The notes below the pieces were generated by a model that was given only the letters and a program-made list of their open reading frames with translations, searched no databases and was not told where the DNA came from. From DYJE01 sp041660385 (lineage in GTDB: Bacteria > Desulfobacterota > Desulfobacteria > Desulfobacterales > Desulfolunaceae): a stretch of DNA of 64,000 nucleotides. Of this stretch, positions 35,402 to 45,324 are shown piece after piece. Numbering within the stretch: position 1 is the stretch's first letter; each line of letters starts with the position of its first letter. Position numbers and translations under genes: made by a program. The DNA is taken from positions 35,360 to 99,359 of the forward strand of contig JBAZWJ010000013.1 of NCBI GenBank assembly GCA_041660385.1, in the 5' to 3' direction.

Positions 35402-37498
35402 TCAAAGAACCCCCTCCATAACCCCAAGCAGTTTATCAAAATCCAGAGGCTTGGCCATATAAGCATCGGCACCGGCTTCAATGCATTTTTTTTCGTCACC
35501 TTCCATCACATTAGCCGTTATGACCACCACAGGAATACCTTTCATTCGTTCATCTGAACGAATCAGCTCAAGTACCTGGAAGCCATCCATTTCCGGCATG
35601 GAGATATCCAGAAGAACAAGTGCCGTGTCCAGATTTGCTTCAAGCTTATTCATGCACCTCACCCCGTCCCAGGCCACAAGCACTTCGACAGAAAGCCCTT
35701 CAAAGTTCTGAATCAAAGCATAAACCGTTCGCATATCGTCATCAGCAATGAGAATTTTTTTACCTTTTAATTTCAAACCCACATTCTTTGTGATCCCGGA
35801 TATGGCAGACCCTGACAAGAATCCCATGGCATCGCCATTTGTTTTTTCACAAGCGCCCAGAGTGCTGTCCGGGATATAAAGTGTAAACGTACTTCCTTTC
35901 ATGGGTTGGCTTTCGAGCATAATGTCTCCGCCCAGCAGCTGTGCAAGGACCCGTGAAACTGGAAGCCCCAAACCTGTTCCGCCATAAGTTTCTGTGATGT
36001 CTTTGTCCGCCTGAATGAAGCATTCGAAAATCACGTCTTTTTTTTCCGGGGCGATCCCAATCCCCGTATCTTTCACCGAAAAAGCAATACTATTGGACGG
36101 ATTCAGACCATTGAGTCCGATCATGGAAAGGTCCGTTTCAGGTGAGGGTCTGTGAATAAAAATCTCCACCGAGCCTTTTTCCGTAAATTTTATAGCGTTA
36201 GAAGTTAAATTTTTTAAGATCTGCTCCAGTTTCTGGACATCAACCACCAGATGCTCGGTAAGACCTGATTCTGGATAAATGCCAAATTCCAGGCCTTTCA
36301 CATCAGCCATTTCGCTGAAATACCCTCTCAATTTCCGGCACAGATATTCCAGGCTGACCTGAGACATGTTGATTTCCATCCTTCCGGCCTCCACCTTGGA
36401 AAGGTCCAACACGTCGTTGATCAGGGACAAAAGGTCTTTACCCGCCGCCAGAATGACCGAAGCGAATTCCAGTTCTTTTTCCGTCAAACGGGCGTCCCTG
36501 TTCTGGGTCAGCAGGTCGGCCAAAAGGATGATGCTGTTCAGAGGGGTTCGAAGTTCATGGCTCATATTAGCAATAAACTCCGATTTGTGCCGACTGGACT
36601 CTTCGACGAGGCTTGCTTCTTCCTCAATCTTTTTTTTCGCCTTCTCAAGTTCACGGCTTTTAATCTCAATGATGGCTTTCTGTTTTCCCTGTGCCTTGAA
36701 TGCTTTCATCAACTCTTCTTCTGCCTTTTTACGCTGGGTGAAATCACTTCCCACAGCAAGGACACACTGACGGTTTTCCAGAAAGAGCACATCCATGGAA
36801 AAAAGACCGTAGCAATCCCACCCGTTTCTGTTTCTTATTCTGACTTCGCAGTCTTTCAACGCCGCAAGATCAAGGAGACGATCCCTGATCATTTTCCGAT
36901 CTCCTCTGTCAGGATAGAGATTGAGTTCCACGATGGTTTTCCCGATCATCTCTTCGGTTTTGTAGCCTGTCATGGCGCAGGCCGCTTCGTTTACTTCAAG
37001 AATAACTCCCTCGTCCAGTGAAAAAATCAACATAATCACTGACGTGGAATGAAAGGCTTTCTTGAACTTTTCCTCGCTGGGTTTGTACCTCGTGATATCC
37101 TTGGCCGAAATGAAAAAAAACTCCTTTTCATCGACCCGCCCCCTGGCGATGCGGGCCTCAGTATGAATCCGTTTTCCGTCAACGGCCACGAAGGCCAAAG
37201 ACTCCATATGCTTTACGTCCGCAAGGGGCTTGCCGAGGTTCACCCTCATTTCATCCCGGTTCTTTTCATCAACCACGTCGAGAAAGAACATCCCCTTGAT
37301 TTCGTTCGCCGTCGAGTATCCCAGAGTGGCGATGGCTTGCGGGTTGACCTGAACGAGGCGCTGCCGTTCATCCACAATAAACATCAGGGATTCGCAGATA
37401 GAAAAAAAATGATCTAACAATTTTCTCGCTTCGGCATCCGTTGAACCGGGAAACAATACCTCTTCAGGATCGCAATGATTGCATTGATGGTTCATCAT
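35402..37498 (-). CDS. Soluble hybrid histidine kinase (PAS-PAS-kinase-receiver)
   Basis: 698 residues without membrane helices. A short N-terminus with CNHC (C6, C9), PAS 1 about 30-138, PAS 2 about 145-255, coiled coil, HisKA with H314 in MSHELRTPLNS, HATPase with DTGIGIA and GTGLGLPV, and receiver about 580-695 with IADDD, LVLLDISMPEMDG and MAKPLD. It resembles the kinase half of the 21283 protein. The Cys pair at the N-terminus could bind a metal or form a disulfide (inference). Its gene ends 19 nt from GTGGAC array B. Confidence 0.88.
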   Translation of the reverse strand: MMNHQCNHCDPEEVLFPGSTDAEARKLLDHFFSICESLMFIVDERQRLVQVNPQAIATLGYSTANEIKGMFFLDVVDEKNRDEMRVNLGKPLADVKHMESLAFVAVDGKRIHTEARIARGRVDEKEFFFISAKDITRYKPSEEKFKKAFHSTSVIMLIFSLDEGVILEVNEAACAMTGYKTEEMIGKTIVELNLYPDRGDRKMIRDRLLDLAALKDCEVRIRNRNGWDCYGLFSMDVLFLENRQCVLAVGSDFTQRKKAEEELMKAFKAQGKQKAIIEIKSRELEKAKKKIEEEASLVEESSRHKSEFIANMSHELRTPLNSIILLADLLTQNRDARLTEKELEFASVILAAGKDLLSLINDVLDLSKVEAGRMEINMSQVSLEYLCRKLRGYFSEMADVKGLEFGIYPESGLTEHLVVDVQKLEQILKNLTSNAIKFTEKGSVEIFIHRPSPETDLSMIGLNGLNPSNSIAFSVKDTGIGIAPEKKDVIFECFIQADKDITETYGGTGLGLPVSRVLAQLLGGDIMLESQPMKGSTFTLYIPDSTLGACEKTNGDAMGFLSGSAISGITKNVGLKLKGKKILIADDDMRTVYALIQNFEGLSVEVLVAWDGVRCMNKLEANLDTALVLLDISMPEMDGFQVLELIRSDERMKGIPVVVITANVMEGDEKKCIEAGADAYMAKPLDFDKLLGVMEGVL

Positions 37499-37846
37499 GT
37501 CCCCCGATCAATCAGGATATATAAGTAAGGTCAGCAACGAAATACATCCATGTTTATCGCATGGAACCCATCGGAATTGGCCGAATATTGGCATATTTTA
37601 TTACCGGTTTAATGAAAGTGATAACAGGTTCTAAAAAGGCTATCAACAGGATATTTGCTTGTATTCATAGCAGCTTACAGTTACACCGTCAACCATTTGA
37701 AAATACCCTGGCTAATGGCTGTTAATGAGAACATCCGACCCAACCCTGCCGATTATTAAAAACCCAATAAATCATCAAGTAAATCTTCGATATATCCGAT
37801 AGTTGTATAAGCCGCTGCATTCCCGCTGTCCGGCCCGATCTATGAT
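37499..37846. other. Divergent spacer left of the MITE
   Basis: This 348-bp stretch between the kinase at 35402 and the MITE-like element is AT-rich near 37600-37800 and should hold the kinase promoter. No gene, repeat or clear promoter pair was identified. Confidence 0.5.
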
Positions 37847-38034
37847 TAAGGGGCTCGGAAAATATTAAATTACCTGGATCGCGCCCGAATTCAGAGGCAG
37901 ATTTTGCACGGGCTTCGCTCTCAAGACCGCAGGCGTAGCAGAGCTACGTTGAGGATCTTGGGAGTGAGGCTCGGGCGGAATATGACCTGAAGGCGGGATG
38001 CGTGATGGTAAATTAATATTTTCCGAGTCCCTAA
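37847..38034. mobile_element. MITE-like element, copy 1
   Basis: A 188-bp non-coding element bounded by near-identical terminal inverted repeats of about 26 bp (left AGGGGCTCGGAAAATATTAA, right its inverse). Internally it contains a hairpin (GTAGCAGAGCTAC) and imperfect complementary halves rich in GGGC/GCCC. A second copy lies inverted at 50727-50913. No transposase is present, so it would depend on one elsewhere. It ends 19 bp before the kinase ATG at 38054, close enough to provide its promoter or leader. Confidence 0.85.
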
Positions 38035-38053
38035 ACACCAAAGGCGTTCATTC

Positions 38054-40648
38054 ATGACATTGATAGATAAAACATTAGCCGCCATACGGTCTCTCACCGA
38101 TTCGGGCATTTCAAACGATGACCCGGCAAGGGAAGACCTTTTCCTTATCAACCGATTGAGAGCCATCAACCTGTGCAGTGCCCTATTAATAATGGCCTGC
38201 CCCTTGGTTTTTGCCATTCAGGTTGTCGCTGGGGCAACAACACCAGCGGTTCTCACTGGTCTTTCAGCGATCACCTGCCTTACAAATTTCCTTCATTTGA
38301 GAAAAAACAAGGACAGCGCCCGTTCCGCCCATGTGCTGGCCATAGCGTTTTCCCTTTTCATCGTCGGCGCATCCCTCAGCAGCGGTGGATTCACAAGCCC
38401 CTTTCTCCTCTGGATATTCCTTTTACCTGTGGGAGCCGCCTTTGCCATCACGTTCCGGGCCAGCATTCTTTACGGGTTACTCGCAGCTCTGATCATCTCC
38501 GTGTTCATGCTGCTCCACAGCCTGAGAATCAACCCGAATCCCTTGATAGCAAAGGATTATTATATTGTCTTTTACTCCATCCACCTGTTTGCTCTGCTCT
38601 CCGTTATCGTCATGCTTGTTTATTTTTTTCAAAGTATACAAGCCGAAACCCTTATAAGACTCTTCCAGTCCGAGAAACAGTTCAGGGAAATCTCCCTGAA
38701 AGCGGAAAAAGCAAACCAGATCAAAAGCGAGTTCCTCGCCAACATGAGCCACGAAATCAGAACCCCCATGAACGGTATCATCGGGATGATGCACCTTCTT
38801 CTGGAAACACAGCTCACCGAAGACCAAAAAAGGTATTCCACCATTGTTTTCAACAGCGCCAAAGGCCTTTTGACCATTCTGAACGACATTCTTGATTTTT
38901 CAAAAATTGAAGCGGGCAAGCTGGATCTTGATATCCGGAACTTCGATCTCATGCTGGCCCTTGAAGACATGAATGCAATGTTCGCATTGCTTGCTGAGCA
39001 GAAGGGGCTGTTGTACTCTTTCAATGTTCTGCCCCAGACACCCACCCTGTTACGGGGCGATCCTGGAAGGGTACGCCAGATATTGACCAATCTCACGGGA
39101 AACGCACTCAAATTCACCGAATCAGGAGCTGTAACCGTCACAGTTGATCTTGAAGCAGAAGTTGAAAGCGGCCCTGTGCTCCGGTTTATCGTATCTGATA
39201 CAGGCATTGGGATACCTCAGGACAAAATTGAAAGGATATTCGAAACATTCACCCAGGCTGACACATCCACCACTCGCACGTATGGAGGAACCGGATTAGG
39301 CCTCACCATTTCGCGACTTCTTGTCCAGAAAATGAACGGAACGATCCATGTGGAAAGCGAAGATCTGATTGGGAGCACCTTCACCTTCACTATCCGTTTC
39401 GAATCGTTCCAGCCTGAATTGGAAACAGCCTGTTCACTGGAAGGATCGCTTAAAAACAAACGCATCCTCATCGTCAGCGATAACCCTCAGACCCGGGTTT
39501 CGCTAAAAAACCAGCTCCACTCCATGGAACTGATCACCGAAGAGACCGACTCCATTGCCCAAGTCACGTTTACGCTGGAAAAGGCCACCATGCAGAAGCA
39601 GTCTTTCCATGGTGCAGTGATCGACATCCAGAAACCCGGCAGTCATCTTGAAGCGCTTGGGCGGTCTGTCAAGGCTTCCGATCTCACAAAGGATGTCCGT
39701 CTTGTTCTCATCAGTTCATGTGGAGAAAAAGGCGAGGCACGCCGTTTCGAAAGTGCCGGATTTTCGGCATATTTGAGCAAACCTCTGGAGAACGGACTTC
39801 TTAAGGATTGTATGAAGGCAGTGATGGGAGCGACAACACCCCGGCACCTGGTGACCCGCCACAGCATCGCGGAAAGCAAAAAGAACAATCCCCTGGCCAT
39901 CCTGATTGTGGAAGACCAGGAAACCAACCTTATTGTGGCCAGAGAACTGTTGAACCGCCTGGGTTACAAAGCGGACAGTGCACGAAACGGCATGGAAGCT
40001 CTTGACGCCATGACCGATAAAACTTATGATATCGTATTGATGGATTGTCAGATGCCCGTGATGGACGGATTCAAATGTACAGAAGAAATCAGACGGCGTG
40101 AAAACCGAAAAAAGAGAACGCCCATTGTGGCCATGACGGCCAACGCCATCAAAGGTGTCAGAGAAAAATGCTTTGAGTCAGGCATGGATGACTACATCAC
40201 AAAACCCGTGAATCCCGACGATCTTTCCCGGATCATCCAGCTTTACGGCTCGAAAAATTCATTTACGGAACAAACGACCAGAGAACCCGAACCTGTTCAC
40301 CAGGAACATGCAAGCACCAAGGAAACTATATTCGATGAAGACGATATGTTGAGCCGCTTCGGTGGAGATCGTGAGCTTGTGGAAATAGTCCTTGATTCCT
40401 TTCTTAAAGAATCTCCGGACGTGATAAAAAAACTGAAGGAAGCCGTGACCACTGAAGATCTTGAGGCTGTAAAATCCAACAGCCATGCCCTGAAAGGATC
40501 ATCGGCCAATGTCAATGCCTGGCTCATCAACCGGTCGGCCATTGCCATTGAACAATCGGCCAAAGAAAATGACAAAATACAACTTCCTGCTCTGCTTCAC
40601 GTTCTGGAGATGGAATTCGAAAAATTCACCAAGGAGATCTCCCGATGA
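38054..40648 (+). CDS. Membrane hybrid histidine kinase with two receivers and Hpt
   Basis: 864 residues. Five or six membrane helices at about 35-195 with no large extracellular loop (a MASE-like integral sensor), then HisKA with H233 in MSHEIRTPMNG, HATPase (DTGIGIP, GTGLGLT), a receiver of weaker conservation (IVSDNPQ, AVIDIQK, SKPLE), a full receiver (IVEDQET, VLMDCQMPVMDG, ITKPVN) and a C-terminal Hpt with H811 in NSHALKGS. It is a paralogue of the 28322 kinase over the receivers. The Hpt makes it the only full phosphorelay protein in the window. It overlaps the receiver-TPR gene by 4 nt (ATGA), which may receive the phosphate. Confidence 0.9.
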   Translation: MTLIDKTLAAIRSLTDSGISNDDPAREDLFLINRLRAINLCSALLIMACPLVFAIQVVAGATTPAVLTGLSAITCLTNFLHLRKNKDSARSAHVLAIAFSLFIVGASLSSGGFTSPFLLWIFLLPVGAAFAITFRASILYGLLAALIISVFMLLHSLRINPNPLIAKDYYIVFYSIHLFALLSVIVMLVYFFQSIQAETLIRLFQSEKQFREISLKAEKANQIKSEFLANMSHEIRTPMNGIIGMMHLLLETQLTEDQKRYSTIVFNSAKGLLTILNDILDFSKIEAGKLDLDIRNFDLMLALEDMNAMFALLAEQKGLLYSFNVLPQTPTLLRGDPGRVRQILTNLTGNALKFTESGAVTVTVDLEAEVESGPVLRFIVSDTGIGIPQDKIERIFETFTQADTSTTRTYGGTGLGLTISRLLVQKMNGTIHVESEDLIGSTFTFTIRFESFQPELETACSLEGSLKNKRILIVSDNPQTRVSLKNQLHSMELITEETDSIAQVTFTLEKATMQKQSFHGAVIDIQKPGSHLEALGRSVKASDLTKDVRLVLISSCGEKGEARRFESAGFSAYLSKPLENGLLKDCMKAVMGATTPRHLVTRHSIAESKKNNPLAILIVEDQETNLIVARELLNRLGYKADSARNGMEALDAMTDKTYDIVLMDCQMPVMDGFKCTEEIRRRENRKKRTPIVAMTANAIKGVREKCFESGMDDYITKPVNPDDLSRIIQLYGSKNSFTEQTTREPEPVHQEHASTKETIFDEDDMLSRFGGDRELVEIVLDSFLKESPDVIKKLKEAVTTEDLEAVKSNSHALKGSSANVNAWLINRSAIAIEQSAKENDKIQLPALLHVLEMEFEKFTKEISR

Positions 40649-41796
40649 TTGATCTTGAAAACATGTCGATTCTGATCGTCGACGACATGGAAAGCATGCG
40701 TAAATCCATAAGGGGCATGCTTCGAATGCTGCACATCGGCAAACTCATAAGGCATGCTGAAAATGGCCGTGAGGGCTGGAAAGCCCTCAACGAAATACCT
40801 GTTGACCTGGCCATTATCGATTGGAACATGCCTATCATGAAAGGTATCGAGCTTCTGGAACTGATCAGAAACAACAAACAGTTCAGAGACATGCCGGTGA
40901 TCATGATCACAGCCGAAGCGGAAAAAAAAATCGTAGTGGAAGCCGCCGAATCAGATATCGACGGATACCTTTTAAAACCCCTGACCACCCAGAGCCTTGA
41001 TGAACGGATCAGAAGCGTAATCAAGCTGGCTAATGATCCCAATAAATCAACAACCCATCTTCTTAAAGCAAGAGATTACGAAGAGCAGGGTGAAATCACG
41101 CTTGCCATCGCGGAAATCAAGGAAGCTCTTAAAGAACGGCCCAACTCATCACGTACCCTTAGAAAGCTGGGCCAGCTGTACTCCATGAAAGACAACGACG
41201 ATGTGGCGGAAAAGTGTTTCCTCAAAGCCGTGGCTGTGAACAGTCAGGACGCCGCCAGCCGCTATATATTGAGTGAACTCTATTTAAAAAAAGATAACCT
41301 GGCCGCTGCGATAAAATACTACGACCAGGCCATCGCGATCAGTCCGCTAAAAGTAGCCAGCGGTGTGGACATTGGAAACATCCTGATCAAAAGAGGAATG
41401 GGAACCCAGGCTCTTGAGATGTTCAAAAAGGTGCTGAAACACTCAGGGAAAAACCTGATTCATGTGGAAAAAGCGGCGGAATGCTGCATTGAAGCGGGGG
41501 AATTCGGTTATGCCCGAAAGCTTCTGGAAAGTGTTATCGAGGAAAACCCCGAGCGTTACGACCTCATGTTCAAACTGGCCAAATTATGTGAACGTGACGG
41601 AGATACCAGCATGGCCATTTCGTATTATAAAAACGTGGATGACAATACCGAAGACAATCTGGATGCCAAAATGCATATGGCAAAAATCTATTTTTCATTA
41701 AAAAAAGTCTATATCGTGGACGACCTGCTTAAACAGATTCTCAAGATTGATCCTGGAAATATTGAAGCGAAAACCATGATGAAGAATAATTTTTGA
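40645..41796 (+). CDS. Receiver-TPR response regulator
   Basis: 383 residues: a canonical receiver at 7-125 (IVDDMES, phosphoacceptor in AIIDWNMPIMKG, T in MITAE, LLKPL) and about 6 TPR-type helix pairs from 138 to the end (for example LAAAIKYYDQAIAISP). It is likely an adaptor that changes protein contacts on phosphorylation. It is translationally coupled to the Hpt kinase. GTGGAC array C begins 10 nt after the stop. Confidence 0.88.
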   Translation: MIDLENMSILIVDDMESMRKSIRGMLRMLHIGKLIRHAENGREGWKALNEIPVDLAIIDWNMPIMKGIELLELIRNNKQFRDMPVIMITAEAEKKIVVEAAESDIDGYLLKPLTTQSLDERIRSVIKLANDPNKSTTHLLKARDYEEQGEITLAIAEIKEALKERPNSSRTLRKLGQLYSMKDNDDVAEKCFLKAVAVNSQDAASRYILSELYLKKDNLAAAIKYYDQAIAISPLKVASGVDIGNILIKRGMGTQALEMFKKVLKHSGKNLIHVEKAAECCIEAGEFGYARKLLESVIEENPERYDLMFKLAKLCERDGDTSMAISYYKNVDDNTEDNLDAKMHMAKIYFSLKKVYIVDDLLKQILKIDPGNIEAKTMMKNNF

Positions 41797-41805
41797 AATT
41801 TTTTT

Positions 41806-41918
41806 GTAGACGGAGTGGACCACGTGGACGTTGTGTACATGGACAGTCCACTTAAGTCCACCGTCCACCATGCCCACCATGCCCACCATGTCCACCATGT
41901 CCCAGCCCCCCATCCACC
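41806..41918. repeat. GTGGAC array C, running into ppdK
   Basis: A short left arm of GTAGAC/GTGGAC units (41806-41845) and a longer right arm of GTCCACC and CCCACCATG steps (41846-41918). The right arm overlaps the 3' end of ppdK on the minus strand. It is the array nearest to coding sequence and has an unusual run of four 9-bp CCCACCATG/TCCACCATG units. Confidence 0.88.
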
Positions 41919-44620
41919 CTGATCCGAGCCTGTGCCGCAGCAAGCCGTGCAATGGGAATCCTGTAAGGCGAACAGCTCACATAATCCAATCCCTGCTCAA
42001 AACAATATGCCACCGAATCCGGATCACCGCCCTGTTCACCGCAGATCCCGATTTTGAGATCCGCCCTGCTTTTCCTTCCTTTTTCCACGGTAATAGAAAT
42101 CAAGACCCCCACCCCGTCCCTGTCTATAGTCTGGAAGGGGTCCTCCCGTATAATCTGATTATTCTTATAATCGGACATAAAACGGCCGAAATCGTCTCGA
42201 CTTAACCCGAAGCACATCTGGGTCAGATCGTTTGTTCCGAAAGAAAAAAATTCGGCCACCTTCGCCATTTTATCCGCCTGGAGAGCCGCTCTGGGAGTCT
42301 CGATCATGGTTCCGAACTTATAAACAATCCCCGCAAGATTGTATCTGGTCGTCACCTCGTCGTAAATCTTCTGAACCATACGCTTCATGATCACCAGTTC
42401 CTGGACTTCGGACGTCACAGGGATCATGATTTCCGGCTGAGGTCTCTTACCTTCCATAGCAAGTTCTGCTGCAGCTTCGAAAACAGCCCGTGCCTGGGTT
42501 TCGACAATCTCAGGATAGGAAACCGCCAGGCGAACGCCCCTGTGCCCCATCATGGGATTTGTTTCTATCAGATTTTCGCTCCGCCTTCGGATTTCACTGG
42601 GGTCCACTCCCAGAGATTTGGCGATCTCCAGTTGCTGAGCTTTTGAATGGGGCACGAATTCATGAAGAGGGGGATCGAGGGTTCTTATAGTCACCGGAAG
42701 GCCGTCCATCACCTCCAGAGTTTTCTTGATTTCATTTTTCACAAAAGGGAAAAGTCCGGCAAGGGCGGCTCGTCGCTCTCTTCGCGATGTGCTCAATATC
42801 ATTTTTCGCAGCAGAAAAAGAGGTTCGTCTGAATTAGCCCCGTAAAACATATGCTCAGTCCTGTAGAGCCCGATACCGTCCGCGCCGTAAGACAGTGCAA
42901 GGCGCGCGTCTTCCGGTGTGTCTGCATTGGCCCTGACCCCCATGGTTCTGTAGCGGTCCACTCGCAGCATGAAATCTCTGAACCTGGGGTTCTCCGTGGC
43001 GTCGATCATTTTAAGTTTGTCTTCACAGACAAAGCCGGTGGAGCCGTTCAGTGTGAGGATATCTCCCTGCTTGAAAACCTTTTCGCCGATTTTAAGCTTT
43101 CGCGATGCCACATGAATCTCAAGAGCCGACGCTCCAACAACGCAGCACTTTCCCCAGCCCCTTGCAACGAGAGCCGCATGACTTGTCATACCGCCCCGGG
43201 CCGTAAGAATGCCGTCAGCTGAACGCATTCCCTCAATGTCTTCGGGGTTGGTTTCCTCACGGACCAGAATGACTTTTTTCCCGTCCTTGGCCCATGCCAC
43301 AGCGTCTTCCGATGTGAACACGATATGGCCAAAAGCACCGCCAGGTCCTGCGGGAAGTCCCCTTGCAAGAATATCGGCATACTTTTCGTCCTGAGGGTCC
43401 ACCACCGGGTGCAGAAGTTCGTCCAGTTGATGGGGTTTCACCCGTGTAATGGCGGTGACTTCGTTGATCAGTCCCTCTGCAAGCATGTCCATGGACATGT
43501 TAAGTGCCGCTGTACCGGTTCTTTTTCCCACCCGGCACTGAAGCATGTAAAGCCGACGCTTTTCAATGGTGAACTCGATATCCTGCATGTCATGGAAATG
43601 AACTTCCAATTTCTTCCGAATATCCAAAAGCTCCTGGTAAACATCAGGCATCAATGTTTGAAGAGAGGGTTGATCAGCATACTCCGCCCGTTTCGTTTCC
43701 TCATTCAAAGGACAGGGGGTTCGTATCCCCGCAACCACATCCTCGCCCTGAGCGTTTATCAGCCATTCTCCGAAAAACACGTTCTCACCGGTGGCTGGGT
43801 TCCGTGTAAATGCCACCCCTGTGGCCGAATCATTGCCCATGTTTCCGAACACCATACTTTGTACCGTAACGCCAGTGCCCCAGTCATCCGGAATGTTCTC
43901 AATGCGCCTGTAGGCAATAGCCCTACGCCCATTCCAGCTTTTGAACACCGCACCAACAGCGTTCATTAGCTGATCGCGGGCCGAATCGGGAAATTCGGTT
44001 TTAAGCACCACTTTTACTGTAATTTTAAATAATTCGCAGATTTCTTTCAGTTCATCAGCTGGAATATCAGTGTCCGATTCGTATCCATGTTCGGATTTCC
44101 AATCGTTCATGATCCCTTCAAGTCTGGCCCTGATACCGAAACCCTTCTCAGGATCAAGCCCTTCGGCCTTTTCCATCACCACATCGGCGTACATCATGAT
44201 CAACCGGCGATAGGAATCATAGACAAAACGTTCGTCACCCGTCTGTTGTATCAGCCCTGCCATGGTCCTGCTGGTCAGCCCCACATTAAGAACCGTTTCC
44301 ATCATACCCGGCATACTCTGCCTACAACCGGAACGGCATGACACGAGAAGGGGGTTCTTCGGGTCGTCAAATCCTTTGCCCATGGTCTTTTCAACGACCT
44401 TAAGCGCCCTGTCAAACTCGTTTTCGAAATTCTGGGGATACAATCCGGCTGTTTGAAGATAATGATTGCAGCACTCGGTGGTTATGGTGAAACCCGGCGG
44501 CACAGGAATGCCAAGCAGAGCCATTTCGGAAAGATTGGCTCCTTTCCCGCCGAGAAGATTCATCTGGGATGCTCCACCTTCGGATTCACCACCGCCGAAA
44601 CTATAGATGAATTTTTTCAT
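41852..44620 (-). CDS. ppdK: Pyruvate, phosphate dikinase
   Basis: 922 residues of the PEP-forming dikinase, interconverting pyruvate + ATP + Pi and PEP + AMP + PPi. Seen: the N-terminal ATP-grasp-like region with GGKGANLSEM, CRSGCRQSMPGMM and FTRNPATGE; the phosphohistidine H481 in GGMTSHAALVARG; and the C-terminal TIM barrel with LGTND-like FGTNDLTQ and CGEQGGDP. The normal family end, PIARLAAAQA, is followed by 24 additional residues rich in Gly-Gly-His steps that are encoded by GTGGAC array C. AGGAGA lies 6 nt before the ATG. PEP production fits an anaerobe running gluconeogenesis from C2 units (inference). Confidence 0.93.
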   Translation of the reverse strand: MKKFIYSFGGGESEGGASQMNLLGGKGANLSEMALLGIPVPPGFTITTECCNHYLQTAGLYPQNFENEFDRALKVVEKTMGKGFDDPKNPLLVSCRSGCRQSMPGMMETVLNVGLTSRTMAGLIQQTGDERFVYDSYRRLIMMYADVVMEKAEGLDPEKGFGIRARLEGIMNDWKSEHGYESDTDIPADELKEICELFKITVKVVLKTEFPDSARDQLMNAVGAVFKSWNGRRAIAYRRIENIPDDWGTGVTVQSMVFGNMGNDSATGVAFTRNPATGENVFFGEWLINAQGEDVVAGIRTPCPLNEETKRAEYADQPSLQTLMPDVYQELLDIRKKLEVHFHDMQDIEFTIEKRRLYMLQCRVGKRTGTAALNMSMDMLAEGLINEVTAITRVKPHQLDELLHPVVDPQDEKYADILARGLPAGPGGAFGHIVFTSEDAVAWAKDGKKVILVREETNPEDIEGMRSADGILTARGGMTSHAALVARGWGKCCVVGASALEIHVASRKLKIGEKVFKQGDILTLNGSTGFVCEDKLKMIDATENPRFRDFMLRVDRYRTMGVRANADTPEDARLALSYGADGIGLYRTEHMFYGANSDEPLFLLRKMILSTSRRERRAALAGLFPFVKNEIKKTLEVMDGLPVTIRTLDPPLHEFVPHSKAQQLEIAKSLGVDPSEIRRRSENLIETNPMMGHRGVRLAVSYPEIVETQARAVFEAAAELAMEGKRPQPEIMIPVTSEVQELVIMKRMVQKIYDEVTTRYNLAGIVYKFGTMIETPRAALQADKMAKVAEFFSFGTNDLTQMCFGLSRDDFGRFMSDYKNNQIIREDPFQTIDRDGVGVLISITVEKGRKSRADLKIGICGEQGGDPDSVAYCFEQGLDYVSCSPYRIPIARLAAAQARIRVDGGLGHGGHGGHGGHGGRWT

Positions 44621-44643
44621 GAAGATCTCCTGGGATAATTATT

Positions 44644-44785
44644 GTGGACGTGGTGGACCTAGTAGACTTAGTGGACATGGACTGGGTGGACCATAGAATA
44701 AACAGCGGGGCATGGCCGCTGTCACTCTCATCCACAAAGTCCACTTTATCCACCGTCCACTTCGTCACAGCATCAACCATCCACC
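44644..44785. repeat. GTGGAC array D
   Basis: GTGGAC/GTAGAC units with 3-nt spacing at 44644-44694, an unrelated centre with a small hairpin-forming GCGGGGCATGGCCGC, and GTCCAC/ATCCAC units at 44730-44785. It lies between the CheW stop and the ppdK ribosome-binding site, all on the minus strand, so it is in the ppdK leader region and right after cheW. Confidence 0.88.
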
Positions 44786-44789
44786 CCCA

Positions 44790-45302
44790 TCACGCTGCTG
44801 CTTCCAGCGCCGTGATATCTTCTGCATGTAAAACTCTGTCGATGTCTAAAAGAATTTTCACACCGCCGTCCAGTTTGGCCATACCCATGATAAATGCGGT
44901 ATCAAGCCTGGTCCCGAAGGCAGGAGTATCTTCAATGTCCTCTTCTTTGATGTTCAACACTTCAGACACCGAATCCACCACGATGCCGATAAGAACCGTT
45001 CCTGTTTTCCCCTGGATCTCCACCACAATGATGCAGGTCCTTTCCGAATAGTCGATTCCCTCCATATCAAAACGCAACCGGAGATCGATAACGGGGATGA
45101 CCTTTCCCCTCAGATTGATAACTCCCTTTACAAAAGAAGGCGTCTGGGGAACAGTGGTGATGGGCATCATACCGATGATCTCTTTGATCTTCAGAATCCC
45201 GATGCCGTACTCCTCGTTTGCCAGGGAAAAGGTCAGGTATTTCCCCTCTCGCTTCCCCATGGCGCTGATGGCCTGGTCTATGACCTGGGTTTCTCTGCTC
45301 AT
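44790..45302 (-). CDS. cheW: CheW-type chemotaxis coupling protein
   Basis: 170 residues, a single CheW domain that links chemoreceptors to CheA: EYGIGILKIKEIIG, VINLRGKVIPVIDLR and SEVLNI are typical CheW blocks. GGAGG precedes the ATG. It follows the chemoreceptor gene by 22 nt in the same operon. No CheA, CheR or CheB is in the window, so it must serve a kinase elsewhere. Confidence 0.92.
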   Translation of the reverse strand: MSRETQVIDQAISAMGKREGKYLTFSLANEEYGIGILKIKEIIGMMPITTVPQTPSFVKGVINLRGKVIPVIDLRLRFDMEGIDYSERTCIIVVEIQGKTGTVLIGIVVDSVSEVLNIKEEDIEDTPAFGTRLDTAFIMGMAKLDGGVKILLDIDRVLHAEDITALEAAA

Positions 45303-45324
45303 GATCTATCCTCCATTCATTCCT

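Noticed and set aside
43325..43969. Long plus-strand frame opposite ppdK
   Set aside because: Antisense shadow; the opposite strand carries the phosphohistidine and ATP-binding motifs of PPDK.
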